Positions 43,242 through 51,543 of a stretch of 64,000 nt of DNA are shown here, piece by piece. Each line of letters opens with the position of its first letter. The stretch's first letter is position 1. The stretch covers positions 31,665 through 95,664 of the forward strand of contig JAKSPB010000005.1 of NCBI GenBank assembly GCA_024405215.1. Reading direction: 5' to 3'. Under the pieces are notes generated by a model, which worked only from the letters and a program-made list of their open reading frames with translations, was not told the DNA's origin and did not search any database. Made by a program: the position numbers and the translations under genes. Origin of the DNA: Lentisphaeria bacterium (GTDB lineage: Bacteria; Verrucomicrobiota; Lentisphaeria; Oligosphaerales; Oligosphaeraceae).

Positions 43242-45032
43242 CTAGAGGGGAATGCGGGCATCGTATGGTTCGACGCCAAGCGCCTGCGTGACGACCTGGG
43301 CGGCAGGCGCTTTCTTCAGTTCTGCCATCTCGGGTTTGGTGGCACGGCGATAGCCGGAGGCCGGCGGCTCAGGCTGGCTGGAGGCCGGAACTTCCTGCCC
43401 CATAGGGATTTCCTGCCCGTGAGGAAGCTCGTTGACGGCAGGGACGACGGTTCCGCAGACGGCTTCCACTTCGGAGACGTAGGAAGATTCGGGGATGTAT
43501 TCGGGAATCGGCGCATCGTCTGAAACCGGAGCGTCCAAGGTGAGAAGACGACGAATCTCTTCTGCTTTGGAATTCTGCGAGGAGGGTTGTTGTGCAGTGG
43601 CCTGCATCGCCGGCTGAACCTCTTCGGGTGGTTCTTGCTGTACGGTCACGGGCTGCTGGACAACCGGCTGGGGTTGCGGCGCTGGCGCGGGTTGCTGTAC
43701 GGTCGCGGGCTGTTGGACAACCGGCTGGGGTTGCGGCGCTGGCGCGGGTTGCTGTACGGTCGCGGGCTGTTGGACAACCGGCTGGGGTTGCGGCGCTGGC
43801 GGCTGTGCAACGGTCGCGATCACGGGCTGCGGGAGGAGATTCGCCGGTTTTCTGGGGGTGATTTCGTCTTTGGGAATCAGGCCGCTGATTACATTGAGAT
43901 GCGTGAGGATATCATCCAGATCGGTGCTATGGACATCGGTCATGATCTGTGCCATGACGACTTCCAGGGCAATGCGCTTGTTCAGGCAGTCGTTGAAGAG
44001 CCGTTCCTGGGCGACCAGTCCCGTGAGGATTCTGCGGATGAGCGCGGGCTGTGCGGCGCGGGCCAGCTGTGACAATTCCGTCAGTTCTTCGTGGCTGACT
44101 TCCAGGAATTTGTTGGCATCCTGGCAGGTCCCCGCCAGCATCAGGTTCCGGAAGTATTCCACAAAATCCGCATATACGCGTTCCAGGTCCCTGCCTGCGT
44201 TGGCCAGTGCGGCGATGACGTCCAATACGCGGGGCAGGTCGTTCTGGATGATGCCGACGGCCATTTCACGGAGTTCTGCGCCGGAGGCCAGGCCGAAGAT
44301 GTTGATGACATCCTGTTCGCGGATGGTTTCGCTTTCGGAGTTTCCGCCGCAGAAAGCGATCATCTGGTCGAAGATGGACTGCGCGTCACGCATTCCTCCA
44401 TCGGCTGCGCGTGCGATGGCGGCCAGCGCCGCGTCTTCCACGAAGAGCTTCTCCGCGTCGGCAATCTGGCGCAGTCGGGACATGATGAGGGGGACGGGGA
44501 TGCGCCGCAGGTCGAAGCGCTGGCAGCGGGAGATGATGGTGGGCAGGACCTTGTGGGGTTCCGTGGTGGCGAAGAGGAACTTCACGTAGGCTGGGGGCTC
44601 CTCCAGTGTCTTGAGCAGGGCGTTCCAGGCTGAGGCCGAGAGCATGTGGACTTCGTCAATGATATAGACCTTGTATTTGCTTTTGACGGGCGGATAGAGG
44701 ACCTGGTCGCGGATGGTCCGCATGTCGTCCACGGTGTTATGGCTGGCGCCGTCGATTTCAATGACGTCCAAGGAGCTTCCTGCGGCGATTTCCTTGCATG
44801 AGTCGCACTGGCAGCAGGGCTCGCCGTCCACCGGGTGTTCGCAGTTCAGGGCCTTTGCGAAGATACGCGCGCTGGTGGTTTTTCCGATTCCCCGGGAGCC
44901 AACGAAAAGATAGGCATGGCCAATGCGGTTGGAAAGCAGGGCGTTCTTAAGGGTACGTGCGATATGTTCCTGCCCCACGACTTCCGCAAATGTCTGGGGA
45001 CGCCACTTTCTTGCTAATACCTGGTAGGACAT
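43242..45032 (-). CDS. dnaX: DNA polymerase III subunit gamma/tau
   Basis: A 596-residue clamp-loader ATPase. The start MSYQVLARKWRPQ is diagnostic and fixes ATG 45032. The Walker A is GSRGIGKTTSARIF (about 44-57), the zinc-binding module follows (CEHPVDGEPCCQCDSC), and DEVHMLS is the Walker B. The C-terminal third is a Pro/Gln-rich linker with three 19-residue repeats (QPQPVVQQPATVQQ and so on) ahead of a short tail. I did not find a convincing slippery site for a shortened gamma form. Confidence 0.95.
   Translation of the reverse strand: MSYQVLARKWRPQTFAEVVGQEHIARTLKNALLSNRIGHAYLFVGSRGIGKTTSARIFAKALNCEHPVDGEPCCQCDSCKEIAAGSSLDVIEIDGASHNTVDDMRTIRDQVLYPPVKSKYKVYIIDEVHMLSASAWNALLKTLEEPPAYVKFLFATTEPHKVLPTIISRCQRFDLRRIPVPLIMSRLRQIADAEKLFVEDAALAAIARAADGGMRDAQSIFDQMIAFCGGNSESETIREQDVINIFGLASGAELREMAVGIIQNDLPRVLDVIAALANAGRDLERVYADFVEYFRNLMLAGTCQDANKFLEVSHEELTELSQLARAAQPALIRRILTGLVAQERLFNDCLNKRIALEVVMAQIMTDVHSTDLDDILTHLNVISGLIPKDEITPRKPANLLPQPVIATVAQPPAPQPQPVVQQPATVQQPAPAPQPQPVVQQPATVQQPAPAPQPQPVVQQPVTVQQEPPEEVQPAMQATAQQPSSQNSKAEEIRRLLTLDAPVSDDAPIPEYIPESSYVSEVEAVCGTVVPAVNELPHGQEIPMGQEVPASSQPEPPASGYRRATKPEMAELKKAPAAQVVTQALGVEPYDARIPL
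43635..43805 (-). repeat. Three 57-base tandem repeats within dnaX
   Basis: Units start at 43635, 43692 and 43749 on the plus strand (TTGCTGTACGGTC(A/G)CGGGCT). They encode the 19-residue Pro/Gln/Val repeat in the tau-type linker. The second and third are nearly identical, which suggests recent duplication. Confidence 0.9.
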
Positions 45033-45070
45033 ATTCTTGGGCTCCGGAAGGGCTTTCCACACGAGACGGC

Positions 45071-45199
45071 AAAAAAAAATCATGCCGCCTATGCCGGAAT
45101 GACTGGCACCCAAGTTGCTTGCTTAGGGCTGCTTGGTTCCCCATCTGACCCGGTTCACAAACACCTTGCCGCACAGGTTCCGACACAAGCGACATGACA
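45071..45199 (-). ncRNA. ffs: Small signal recognition particle RNA (4.5S RNA)
   Basis: The minus strand carries the conserved helix-8 sequence GGTCAGATGGGGAACCAAGC then AGCC (45150-45127): a GGAA tetraloop closed by TGG/CCA, with the GGTCAG and AAGCAGCC internal-loop strands that bind Ffh. The ends close in a 17-bp stem: 45196-45180 with 45097-45081, all Watson-Crick or G-U. A run of nine T follows on the minus strand (45079-45071) as terminator. The gene is directly upstream of dnaX, the same order as scr-dnaX-recR in Bacillus. Confidence 0.9.
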
Positions 45200-45205
45200 T
45201 TGCTT

Positions 45206-45233
45206 AATATACTCCGCGCAAGAAAATCGGCAA
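45206..45233 (-). promoter_or_regulatory. Promoter of the SRP RNA
   Basis: On the minus strand TTGCCG (45233-45228) and TATATT (45211-45206) are 16 bases apart. The predicted start, about 45199, agrees with the base of the long SRP RNA stem. Confidence 0.75.
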
Positions 45234-45298
45234 CCGATTGCGAGATTTCTTGCAAAAAAAAATGGCAGAAGGGCACATATAGCGTCCTTCTGCGCTAA

Positions 45299-45368
45299 AG
45301 CCACGGAGGACAGGCATTGGACAAAAATGTCCGGAAAGGGCGGGAAACGTCTGGAGCGGCCTTGATCG
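45299..45368 (+). repeat. Partial MITE-like element, copy F
   Basis: Only the right half of the family is present: CGGAGGACAGGCATTGGACA through GGAAACGTCTGGAGCGGCC. It lies between the SRP RNA promoter and the stop codon of the next gene. Confidence 0.5.
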
Positions 45369-45374
45369 GGGGGG

Positions 45375-48221
45375 CTATTCCTCCTTCAGCATCAGCTCAA
45401 TTTCGTCGATTTCGAGATGGATGTCCTTGTGCATGGAGGGATCGAGTCGGAGGCCGGTGATGATGCCGCGCCAGCGGGATGCATCGGCCATTTTCAGGAG
45501 GATGTCGTGGAATTCGCCATCGGCGGGGAAGGTCGTGCCGATGGAGTTTTCCGCACAGACGGGCGTGGTGTTGGTGGTCCAGAAGAGCTGGAGGTTTTCC
45601 TGGAACGCGGCGCCGGGATGGCTGGCCTTGATGCGGATGCGGATGTCGGCGATGCTGCTGGCCTTCCGGGGAAGGAGCCTGATATGCAGCTGGGGATCGT
45701 TTCCGCTTGTCAGCAAGGAGAGGATGCCGTTTTCCGTCTTCACTTCCTTCACATTGCTGAATTGGTGCCATTCCTGGAGGCCGTCCGAGAAATCCCATCG
45801 GAGGCGTTCCGACGGGGCGTTGCTTTTGTTGAAGAACTCGTATGGGCCGAGACCGACATCCGCGGGGGTGTAGTTGAGCGGCCAGCCTTCGGGTGGCTTC
45901 CGGGCGAAGGTATCGCGGACGGCTTCGTACATTCCGAAGCCGTATTCGCGACAGGGTTCTGCGTAGGAACCTTCGCCCCACTCGTTCAGCGGTCCGACCA
46001 ACAGCCATTTCTGCAGGCCGCTTTCGTCGGCGACGCGCCTGCCCTCTTCGCAGATTTCCCGGAAGAGCGCAGGGGATTTTCCGGAGATTTCACGGTTGTT
46101 GTTCCAGGGCCGGTCGTCCCACCCGGTGGAAAGGTTCAGGAAGCAGGGAAGGCCGTTGCTGGCGGTGACCCAATTTCGTAGGAAAGTCCCCGTGCTCCTG
46201 GCGACCAGCTCGAAGGGGTATCGCCTGGGGTTGGCGACGGGCTGTCCTGGATGGAGATAGTGGTAGATGGAGGTGGATTCGTAGCCCCAGGCGCGGAACT
46301 TCTCAATCAGGGCGGGCGAGGTGCTTTCCTCGGGGAATTTCATCGCGGAGAAGTGGATTCCGGGATAGCCCGCCTCCTGCGCCATTTTCTGGGAAAGGTC
46401 GTTGAGGAATTTCACGCCGCCTTTCGCATGAAGATCCAGCTCCTGATTCTCCGGCGACCACATCATCACTACGGGCTTTCCATCGATCTTCAGGTATTCT
46501 GGCTGGCAGAAATAATTGTCAATCCAGTATTGGACGACTTTTCGCTGGTTTTCCTCCGTATGGAAGCCGACGGAAACGTGGTTCGCCCACATCACCGCCC
46601 ATTTCAGGTAGCTTTTGTAGCGGGCTTTCTGGAAGCCTTGGATCCAATGTTCAAGGGAGGCGGTGTTCTGCCAACTCCAGTACCAGTCTACTAGAAGATA
46701 CTGTATGCCATTCTCCACCAGCCACTTGATTTGCCAGTCAATGCATTCCGGATTGGCTTCGTCATACCAGCCGAGGACGGGCTTGCGGGAGGGCTGGCAA
46801 TCCAGGATGCGCTGCCAGCCGCCATTGGCGCCGCCGTTGAGGGAGTTGTCCCAGCCGGGAAAATACAGCGCCCCGATGCGGTAGTCTCCCGTTTCCACGG
46901 GGCGCGGTTCGGGGACGTAGTCGGCTTTCGGCAGCCCCAGCGGTGCCGTGAAGGCGATTGCTGCGTCCTTGGTTAGGATTTCACCGCCAGGACCCCGTAG
47001 CTCCGCTTCGCAGGTGCCTTCCAGGGGGGCATCCGCTTCCAGAAGGAGGGAGATGTGTTTGCGGGAAAAGGGAGGAATCGGTGGAAATGCCTGGGGCATC
47101 GGCGTGACCAGGCGCACGCTTTCCGGAAGCGTCAGACGGTTTAGCGTCCAGCCTTCAGCGGTTTCGGGCCCGCTGTTGTCCAGTTGCAGGAGAAATTCCG
47201 AGGGCGTGCCGGCGCGGTTCGCCCAGTTTGCTTGGCTAGCGTAGGCGATGTCCACTACCGCCTTGCCTTCCGGCTCTAGCCCGATGCGCAGGGAATGGAC
47301 GATTCCGTCGACGGGGTCGTCGCCGCCGACGCGCAAGCTCAGCAGGGAAATGTCCGCGCTCCAGGTTCTGGCCTGTGCGAGATTCAGGTGGTAGGTGTGT
47401 CTTTTGCCATCGCCGCGGACGGGGAAGTGCCAGGACTTCTGGCCGAAGGAAAGGGAATTCCCCCAGGTAAGCTGGGCGTATTCTCCTGCGGTGGCTGTCA
47501 TTTCCAGCGTCAACCACGCGCCGTCGTTGATAGAGCTCACGATTTGCTCGCAGAGCGTCATGGCATTGCCGTTTCGCAGGATAATGCCGTCTTCGGTGGT
47601 TTCCACTGGCTGGAAGTTTCCGTCCAGCCAGTCGCCGGCGTCCTGTGGAAAATGCCATTCCGGGGATTTCCGGGGATTTGGCCGGGAAAAGACTTCGCCG
47701 AGGCGGAAATATTCGATTTCGAAGTCCGCGCCGCCGGAATTTTCCTGTGTGAGGAGCGGTGTGTCAAACCGGAATCTGAGGATTTTTCCCAGAGAGTGCC
47801 AGAAAGGCCAGATGCGGATGGTCTGCCAGTCGTTGCACGGGAGAATTTCCACGCTGGCCTTTTGGTTTGCCACGAAGCCGCTGTATCCTGCCGTCAGGTC
47901 GCTGGCGAAATAGAGATCGTATCTTCCTGTCTGCGTCGACCGGATCTTTACTTCGAAAAATTGGTTCTGGTTTGCGGTGAAGGCAAAGACGGGCAGCACT
48001 ATCTGTCCGTCATTTCCGGTGACAGTGCCTTTCAGAAGTCCGTCTTCCACACGCAGGTCCCGGATCTGATGCGCCTTCCAGCAGGCGGTTGTGCTGTCTT
48101 CTCCTTGTGGGAAGGAGTTGGCGCCGTCAAAGCGCCATTCCTGCAGGATTGTGACGCCGCCTTGCAAAACAAGGCAGAATAGAAGGAGGAGAGAGGTGAA
48201 GGCAAAGTTCGTTCTTGACAT
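45375..48221 (-). CDS. Large secreted protein with a WbsX/GH99-like domain
   Basis: A 948-residue protein with a signal peptide (FAFTSLLLLFCLVLQGG). The first 330 residues are beta-rich, jelly-roll-like. The core (about 445-790) fits the WbsX/GH99-like family: RIGALYFPGWDNS, PVLGWYDEANPECIDWQIKW, YLLVDWYWSW and the closing GPLNEWGEGSYAEP, whose Glu residues are the likely catalytic acids. The C-terminal 140 residues form another beta-sandwich (RWDFSDGLQEWHQF). GH99 enzymes cut internal alpha-mannosidic bonds; members of the WbsX branch are also found in O-antigen loci. The exported form here suggests glycan breakdown. Confidence 0.82.
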   Translation of the reverse strand: MSRTNFAFTSLLLLFCLVLQGGVTILQEWRFDGANSFPQGEDSTTACWKAHQIRDLRVEDGLLKGTVTGNDGQIVLPVFAFTANQNQFFEVKIRSTQTGRYDLYFASDLTAGYSGFVANQKASVEILPCNDWQTIRIWPFWHSLGKILRFRFDTPLLTQENSGGADFEIEYFRLGEVFSRPNPRKSPEWHFPQDAGDWLDGNFQPVETTEDGIILRNGNAMTLCEQIVSSINDGAWLTLEMTATAGEYAQLTWGNSLSFGQKSWHFPVRGDGKRHTYHLNLAQARTWSADISLLSLRVGGDDPVDGIVHSLRIGLEPEGKAVVDIAYASQANWANRAGTPSEFLLQLDNSGPETAEGWTLNRLTLPESVRLVTPMPQAFPPIPPFSRKHISLLLEADAPLEGTCEAELRGPGGEILTKDAAIAFTAPLGLPKADYVPEPRPVETGDYRIGALYFPGWDNSLNGGANGGWQRILDCQPSRKPVLGWYDEANPECIDWQIKWLVENGIQYLLVDWYWSWQNTASLEHWIQGFQKARYKSYLKWAVMWANHVSVGFHTEENQRKVVQYWIDNYFCQPEYLKIDGKPVVMMWSPENQELDLHAKGGVKFLNDLSQKMAQEAGYPGIHFSAMKFPEESTSPALIEKFRAWGYESTSIYHYLHPGQPVANPRRYPFELVARSTGTFLRNWVTASNGLPCFLNLSTGWDDRPWNNNREISGKSPALFREICEEGRRVADESGLQKWLLVGPLNEWGEGSYAEPCREYGFGMYEAVRDTFARKPPEGWPLNYTPADVGLGPYEFFNKSNAPSERLRWDFSDGLQEWHQFSNVKEVKTENGILSLLTSGNDPQLHIRLLPRKASSIADIRIRIKASHPGAAFQENLQLFWTTNTTPVCAENSIGTTFPADGEFHDILLKMADASRWRGIITGLRLDPSMHKDIHLEIDEIELMLKEE

Positions 48222-48276
48222 CTTGTGTTTCTTTCGGATCTGCCGGGATTGTCAGGGATGTCGTTGCAAGCCTGAG

Positions 48277-48720
48277 TTACGGGAATAGTTCCCGTAGGCG
48301 TTCCAGCGTGAGTGGCGGGGTTGCGCGTCCGATTTCATGGTCGTCTTTGTCAAAAAGAATCGCGGTGGGGAAGAGATCGACTTGGAAGGCCTTTTTCAGG
48401 ATGGCGAGGTCGGAGTCTCCTGCCGCCGTGACGACGGAGACCAGGCATTTGCCCTTCAGCTCCTTGTTGGCCTTGTTGACCAGGTCGTCTAGGTTGTTGT
48501 CGCTGTCGGCCAGCAAAACCAGTCGTGGCAGGGTGCTGTCGGCCGGGGCGTCTTTTAGCGTGACTTCTTGCCGCGTCGTGATATTTCGTTTTGCGTTGTC
48601 TTCCTTCAGATTCTTGTCATAGCGCATCATCACCCATGCCATGGCGAGAATGAGGATGGTGTAGATGACGACACGTGGACCAAGGAGACGACTCTTCTGT
48701 GGTTGGAAACGGAAGTTCAT
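48277..48720 (-). CDS. Membrane-anchored thioredoxin-fold protein without CxxC
   Basis: A 147-residue protein with one N-terminal membrane helix (VVIYTILILAMAWVMM, residues 17-32). The soluble part has the strand pattern of a thioredoxin fold (RLVLLADSDN, CLVSVVTAAG) and the cis-Pro segment FPTAILFDKDDHEIGR, but the CxxC active site is absent, with only one Cys. A redox role is therefore unlikely. It is 6 bases downstream of rdgB on the same strand. Confidence 0.7.
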   Translation of the reverse strand: MNFRFQPQKSRLLGPRVVIYTILILAMAWVMMRYDKNLKEDNAKRNITTRQEVTLKDAPADSTLPRLVLLADSDNNLDDLVNKANKELKGKCLVSVVTAAGDSDLAILKKAFQVDLFPTAILFDKDDHEIGRATPPLTLERLRELFP

Positions 48721-48726
48721 GGCGCG

Positions 48727-49317
48727 TTATTCTGCGTTGGAGAAAAGCTCCTTGACGGCAGCCTTCAGGGCGTTGCCACGGTGACTCAGGCGGTTCTTGA
48801 CTTCGGCGGGCAGTTCGCCGAAGGTCTTGTCGTAGCCATCGGGGATGAAGGCGGGGTCATAGCCGAAGCCGCCGGTTCCCCGGGGCGCGGTGTCCATGAC
48901 GCCTTTGCATTCGCCTCGGACTGTGCCCCGGATCGTGCCGTCCGCATTGGCCACGGCGATGGCGCAGACGAATTGCGCCCGGCGGTCGGTGACGCCTTCC
49001 AGATTCGCCAGGAGCTTCGCCAGATTGCGGCCGTCGTTGCCGCCTTCGCCTGCATAGCGTGCGGAGTAGATGCCGGGGGCGCCGCCCAGCGCCAGGACTT
49101 CCAGACCGGAGTCATCGGCCATTACCGGGCAGTGAAAGGCCTGGGCGCCTGCCACGGCCTTCTTGATGGCATTGGCCTCGAAGGTGTCGCCATCCTCAAC
49201 CACGTCAGGCATGCCGCCGACTTCGGCGGCGCCCAGGACTTCAATGCCGAGGGGCTGGAGGATTTCGCGGATTTCCTGGACTTTATGGGCGTTGGAGGTG
49301 GCGATGACCAGTTTCAT
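48727..49317 (-). CDS. rdgB: Non-canonical purine NTP pyrophosphatase (RdgB/HAM1)
   Basis: A 196-residue house-cleaning enzyme that hydrolyses dITP, dXTP and ITP to monophosphates. Seen are ATSNAHKVQEI (residues 5-15), ADDSGLEVLALGGAPGIYSA, FGYDPAFIPDG and the closing LSHRGNALKA. ATG 49317 starts the conserved domain directly. Confidence 0.95.
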   Translation of the reverse strand: MKLVIATSNAHKVQEIREILQPLGIEVLGAAEVGGMPDVVEDGDTFEANAIKKAVAGAQAFHCPVMADDSGLEVLALGGAPGIYSARYAGEGGNDGRNLAKLLANLEGVTDRRAQFVCAIAVANADGTIRGTVRGECKGVMDTAPRGTGGFGYDPAFIPDGYDKTFGELPAEVKNRLSHRGNALKAAVKELFSNAE

Positions 49318-49409
49318 AAGAAAAGAAGCGCAAGAAGGATTGCGAAACAATCAAAACGGCAAAGTAGGGAAGCGCTTTCGGCGCTGTATTTTTAGCAGCT
49401 CTAGACCTT
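49318..49409. other. Short gap with hairpins between mnmG and rdgB
   Basis: AGCGC-TTTCG-GCGCT (49371-49385) and CTCTAGA/TCTAGAG (49399-49405 with 49409-49415, overlapping the mnmG stop) form two small hairpins. The adjacent AAACAATCAAAACGGCAAAG resembles the A-rich repeats at 11.6 and 36.6 kb, again next to a TTCGGCG-type hairpin. Confidence 0.4.
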
Positions 49410-51293
49410 CTAGAGGCAAATTTTCTTTGCGTGGACTTGCAGGATGGCGATTTCCACGGGGGTGACGCCGTCGATTCGGGCTGCTTGCCCCAGGCTTTCG
49501 GGCTGTCGTTTCTGGAGTTTCTGGCGGGCTTCAACGGAGAGTCCGGGGAGGTCGTAGTTGAAGTCGGCGGGGAGTTTCCATTGATCCAGTTCCAGCATTA
49601 TCTTTGCTTGTTGCTGCTGTTGGACAAGGTATCCTGCGTAGCGTGCGTCGATGGTGATTTGCTGGCGGACCTGTTCCGGCAGTTCCGGCAGTTCCGGGTG
49701 CTTCGTATAATCGAAATCGGGGTGGGAGAGCATTTCCAGAATGCTCTTGCCATTCTGGCGGATGCCGCCAAGCAGGCGTCGCGCGTTGTCGATGTCGCGT
49801 TCCAGGGCTTCCACGCGTTCCAGGGCCTCTCGGGTCGCCAGGCCGTAGTCGTATGAGAGCCTTGTCAGGCGCCGGTCGGCATTGTCCTGGCGCAGGGCCA
49901 GGCGGTATTCCGCACGGGAGGTGAAAAGTCGGTAGGGTTCCACAATGTCTTTGGTGACCAGGTCGTCCACCATGACGCCAAGATAGGCCTGGTCACGGCG
50001 GATGCGTAGCGGTTCACCCATTTTTCCGGCGAAGCGAGCGGCATTGAGGCCTGCCAGGAGACCTTGTCCTGCTGCCTCTTCGTAGCCGGATGTGCCATTG
50101 ATCTGTCCTGCCAGGAAAAGAGAAGGATAGCGTCGGACGGCCAGAGATGTGTCGATCTGGGACGGGAAGACGAAATCGTATTCAATGGCATAGGCATAAC
50201 GGGAGATGAATGCCTTGTCGCAGCCTGGCAGGGAGCGAACCATCTGCCATTGTACGTCGATGGGCATGGAGGTGGACATGCCGTTGAGGTAGTATTCGTC
50301 CGTGCTGTCGCCTTCGGGTTCCACGAAGATATGATGGCAGGGATGGTCGGTGAAACGGACGATCTTGTCCTCGAAGGAAGGGCAGTATCTGGCGCCGATG
50401 CCCTTGATGACACCGGAATACATGGCAGAGCGTTTCAAGTTCGCCAGAACGATTTCACGGGTCGTTTCGGTGGAGTGCGTGAGGTAGCAGCTTCGTTTTT
50501 CCAGCTGAAGGTCCTTGAAGAAGGGTGTGCTTTGGTCGACTGGCCCAAAGGAGAAGCGTTTCCCGGTGGTGTCCGGTGGCTGTATCGTCAGGGCGGAGAA
50601 ATCAATGGTCTTGCCTAGCACGCGCACCGGCGTGCCGGTCTTGAGGCGTCCCATTTCCAGGCCCAGCTCCTGGGAGAGGCACCGGGAGAGTTCCGTTGCC
50701 GCCGCGTCGCCTGCGCGTCCACCGGGAATTTGCTGTAGTCCGAAATGAAGGGTCGCAGCCAGGAAGGTGCCTGTGGCCAGGACAACGGCCTTTGCCCGCC
50801 AGATTTCGCCGAAGGCGGTTCGGATGCCGCAGACCTGTTTCTTGTCGTCCAGGACGATTCCGGTGACTTCCGCTTGGAGCACATCCAGATTGGGACACAA
50901 TTCCAGAATCATCTTCATGCGCTTCTGGTAGAGTGTCTTGTCACATTGCGCCCGCGGAGAGAAAGCAGCGGGTCCCATGGATTCGTTCAGCATCCGGAAC
51001 TGGATGGTCGTGGCATCTGTGTTTCGTCCCATCTCGCCGCCCAAAGCGTCAATTTCCCGTACGAGTTGCCCTTTGGCAACGCCGCCGATGCAGGGATTGC
51101 AAGACATCTGCGCCAAGTGGTCGTTGTTGATGGTGACCACCAGGGTCTTTGCGCCAACGCGCGCGCTGGCCAGCGCGGCTTCGCAGCCCGCGTGTCCGCC
51201 GCCCACGACGATGACGTCATATTCAGAGGCAATTGCATGGGGCGCCTGGACACTTGCGGTTACCTCTTTGATTTCGGGAAATTGTGCGCTCAT
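49410..51293 (-). CDS. mnmG: tRNA uridine-5-carboxymethylaminomethyl modification enzyme MnmG (GidA)
   Basis: A 627-residue FAD protein that, with MnmE, modifies the wobble uridine of several tRNAs. Motifs: VIVVGGGHAGCEAALASAR for FAD, SCNPCIGGVAKGQLVREIDA, and LAGQINGTSGYEEAAGQGL. Length is typical. The only ATG before the FAD motif is at 51293; it has no SD and lies 10 bases after the T-run of the tRNA-Leu terminator, so initiation is unusual. mnmE is not in the window. Confidence 0.95.
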   Translation of the reverse strand: MSAQFPEIKEVTASVQAPHAIASEYDVIVVGGGHAGCEAALASARVGAKTLVVTINNDHLAQMSCNPCIGGVAKGQLVREIDALGGEMGRNTDATTIQFRMLNESMGPAAFSPRAQCDKTLYQKRMKMILELCPNLDVLQAEVTGIVLDDKKQVCGIRTAFGEIWRAKAVVLATGTFLAATLHFGLQQIPGGRAGDAAATELSRCLSQELGLEMGRLKTGTPVRVLGKTIDFSALTIQPPDTTGKRFSFGPVDQSTPFFKDLQLEKRSCYLTHSTETTREIVLANLKRSAMYSGVIKGIGARYCPSFEDKIVRFTDHPCHHIFVEPEGDSTDEYYLNGMSTSMPIDVQWQMVRSLPGCDKAFISRYAYAIEYDFVFPSQIDTSLAVRRYPSLFLAGQINGTSGYEEAAGQGLLAGLNAARFAGKMGEPLRIRRDQAYLGVMVDDLVTKDIVEPYRLFTSRAEYRLALRQDNADRRLTRLSYDYGLATREALERVEALERDIDNARRLLGGIRQNGKSILEMLSHPDFDYTKHPELPELPEQVRQQITIDARYAGYLVQQQQQAKIMLELDQWKLPADFNYDLPGLSVEARQKLQKRQPESLGQAARIDGVTPVEIAILQVHAKKICL

Positions 51294-51302
51294 GGGGAAA
51301 AT

Positions 51303-51338
51303 AAAAAAAATCCCGGCTACCGAAAGGGGTAGCCGGGA
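51303..51338 (-). terminator. Intrinsic terminator after tRNA-Leu
   Basis: GGTAGCCGGGA (51328-51338) and TCCCGGCTACC (51311-51321) form an 11-bp stem, followed on the minus strand by eight T (51310-51303). It stands between the tRNA and the mnmG start codon. Confidence 0.9.
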
Positions 51339-51345
51339 TGAATAT

Positions 51346-51430
51346 TGGTGCTCGGAGCGGGACTTGAACCCGCACGGATTGCTCCACAGCGACCTCAACG
51401 CTGCGCGTCTGCCAATTCCGCCACCCGGGC
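51346..51430 (-). tRNA. tRNA-Leu (anticodon GAG)
   Basis: An 85-base class II tRNA with encoded CCA. It begins GCCCGGGTGGCGGAATTGGC; the anticodon arm is CAGCG-TTGAGGT-CGCTG (anticodon GAG), then a long variable arm and the T arm GCGGG-TTCAAGT-CCCGC. The acceptor stem pairs except for a C3-A70 mismatch and a G7-U66 wobble. It reads CUC and CUU codons. Confidence 0.95.
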
Positions 51431-51459
51431 AAACAAATTTTCTTTTAGAAAACGGTCTT

Positions 51460-51487
51460 ACTATAACCAGTTCGGACAGGTTTGCAA
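51460..51487 (-). promoter_or_regulatory. Promoter of tRNA-Leu
   Basis: On the minus strand TTGCAA (51487-51482) and TATAGT (51465-51460) are 16 bases apart, which places the start about 20-25 bases before the tRNA. Confidence 0.7.
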
Positions 51488-51543
51488 ATCGTCTTTAGAA
51501 GAAAAAGAGAAAAAGAGAGCATTTCTCGTGTTTGTTTACTATC

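Noticed and set aside
43242..45032. Programmed frameshift site in dnaX
   Set aside because: I saw no convincing A-AAA-AAG-type slippery sequence with a downstream stem.
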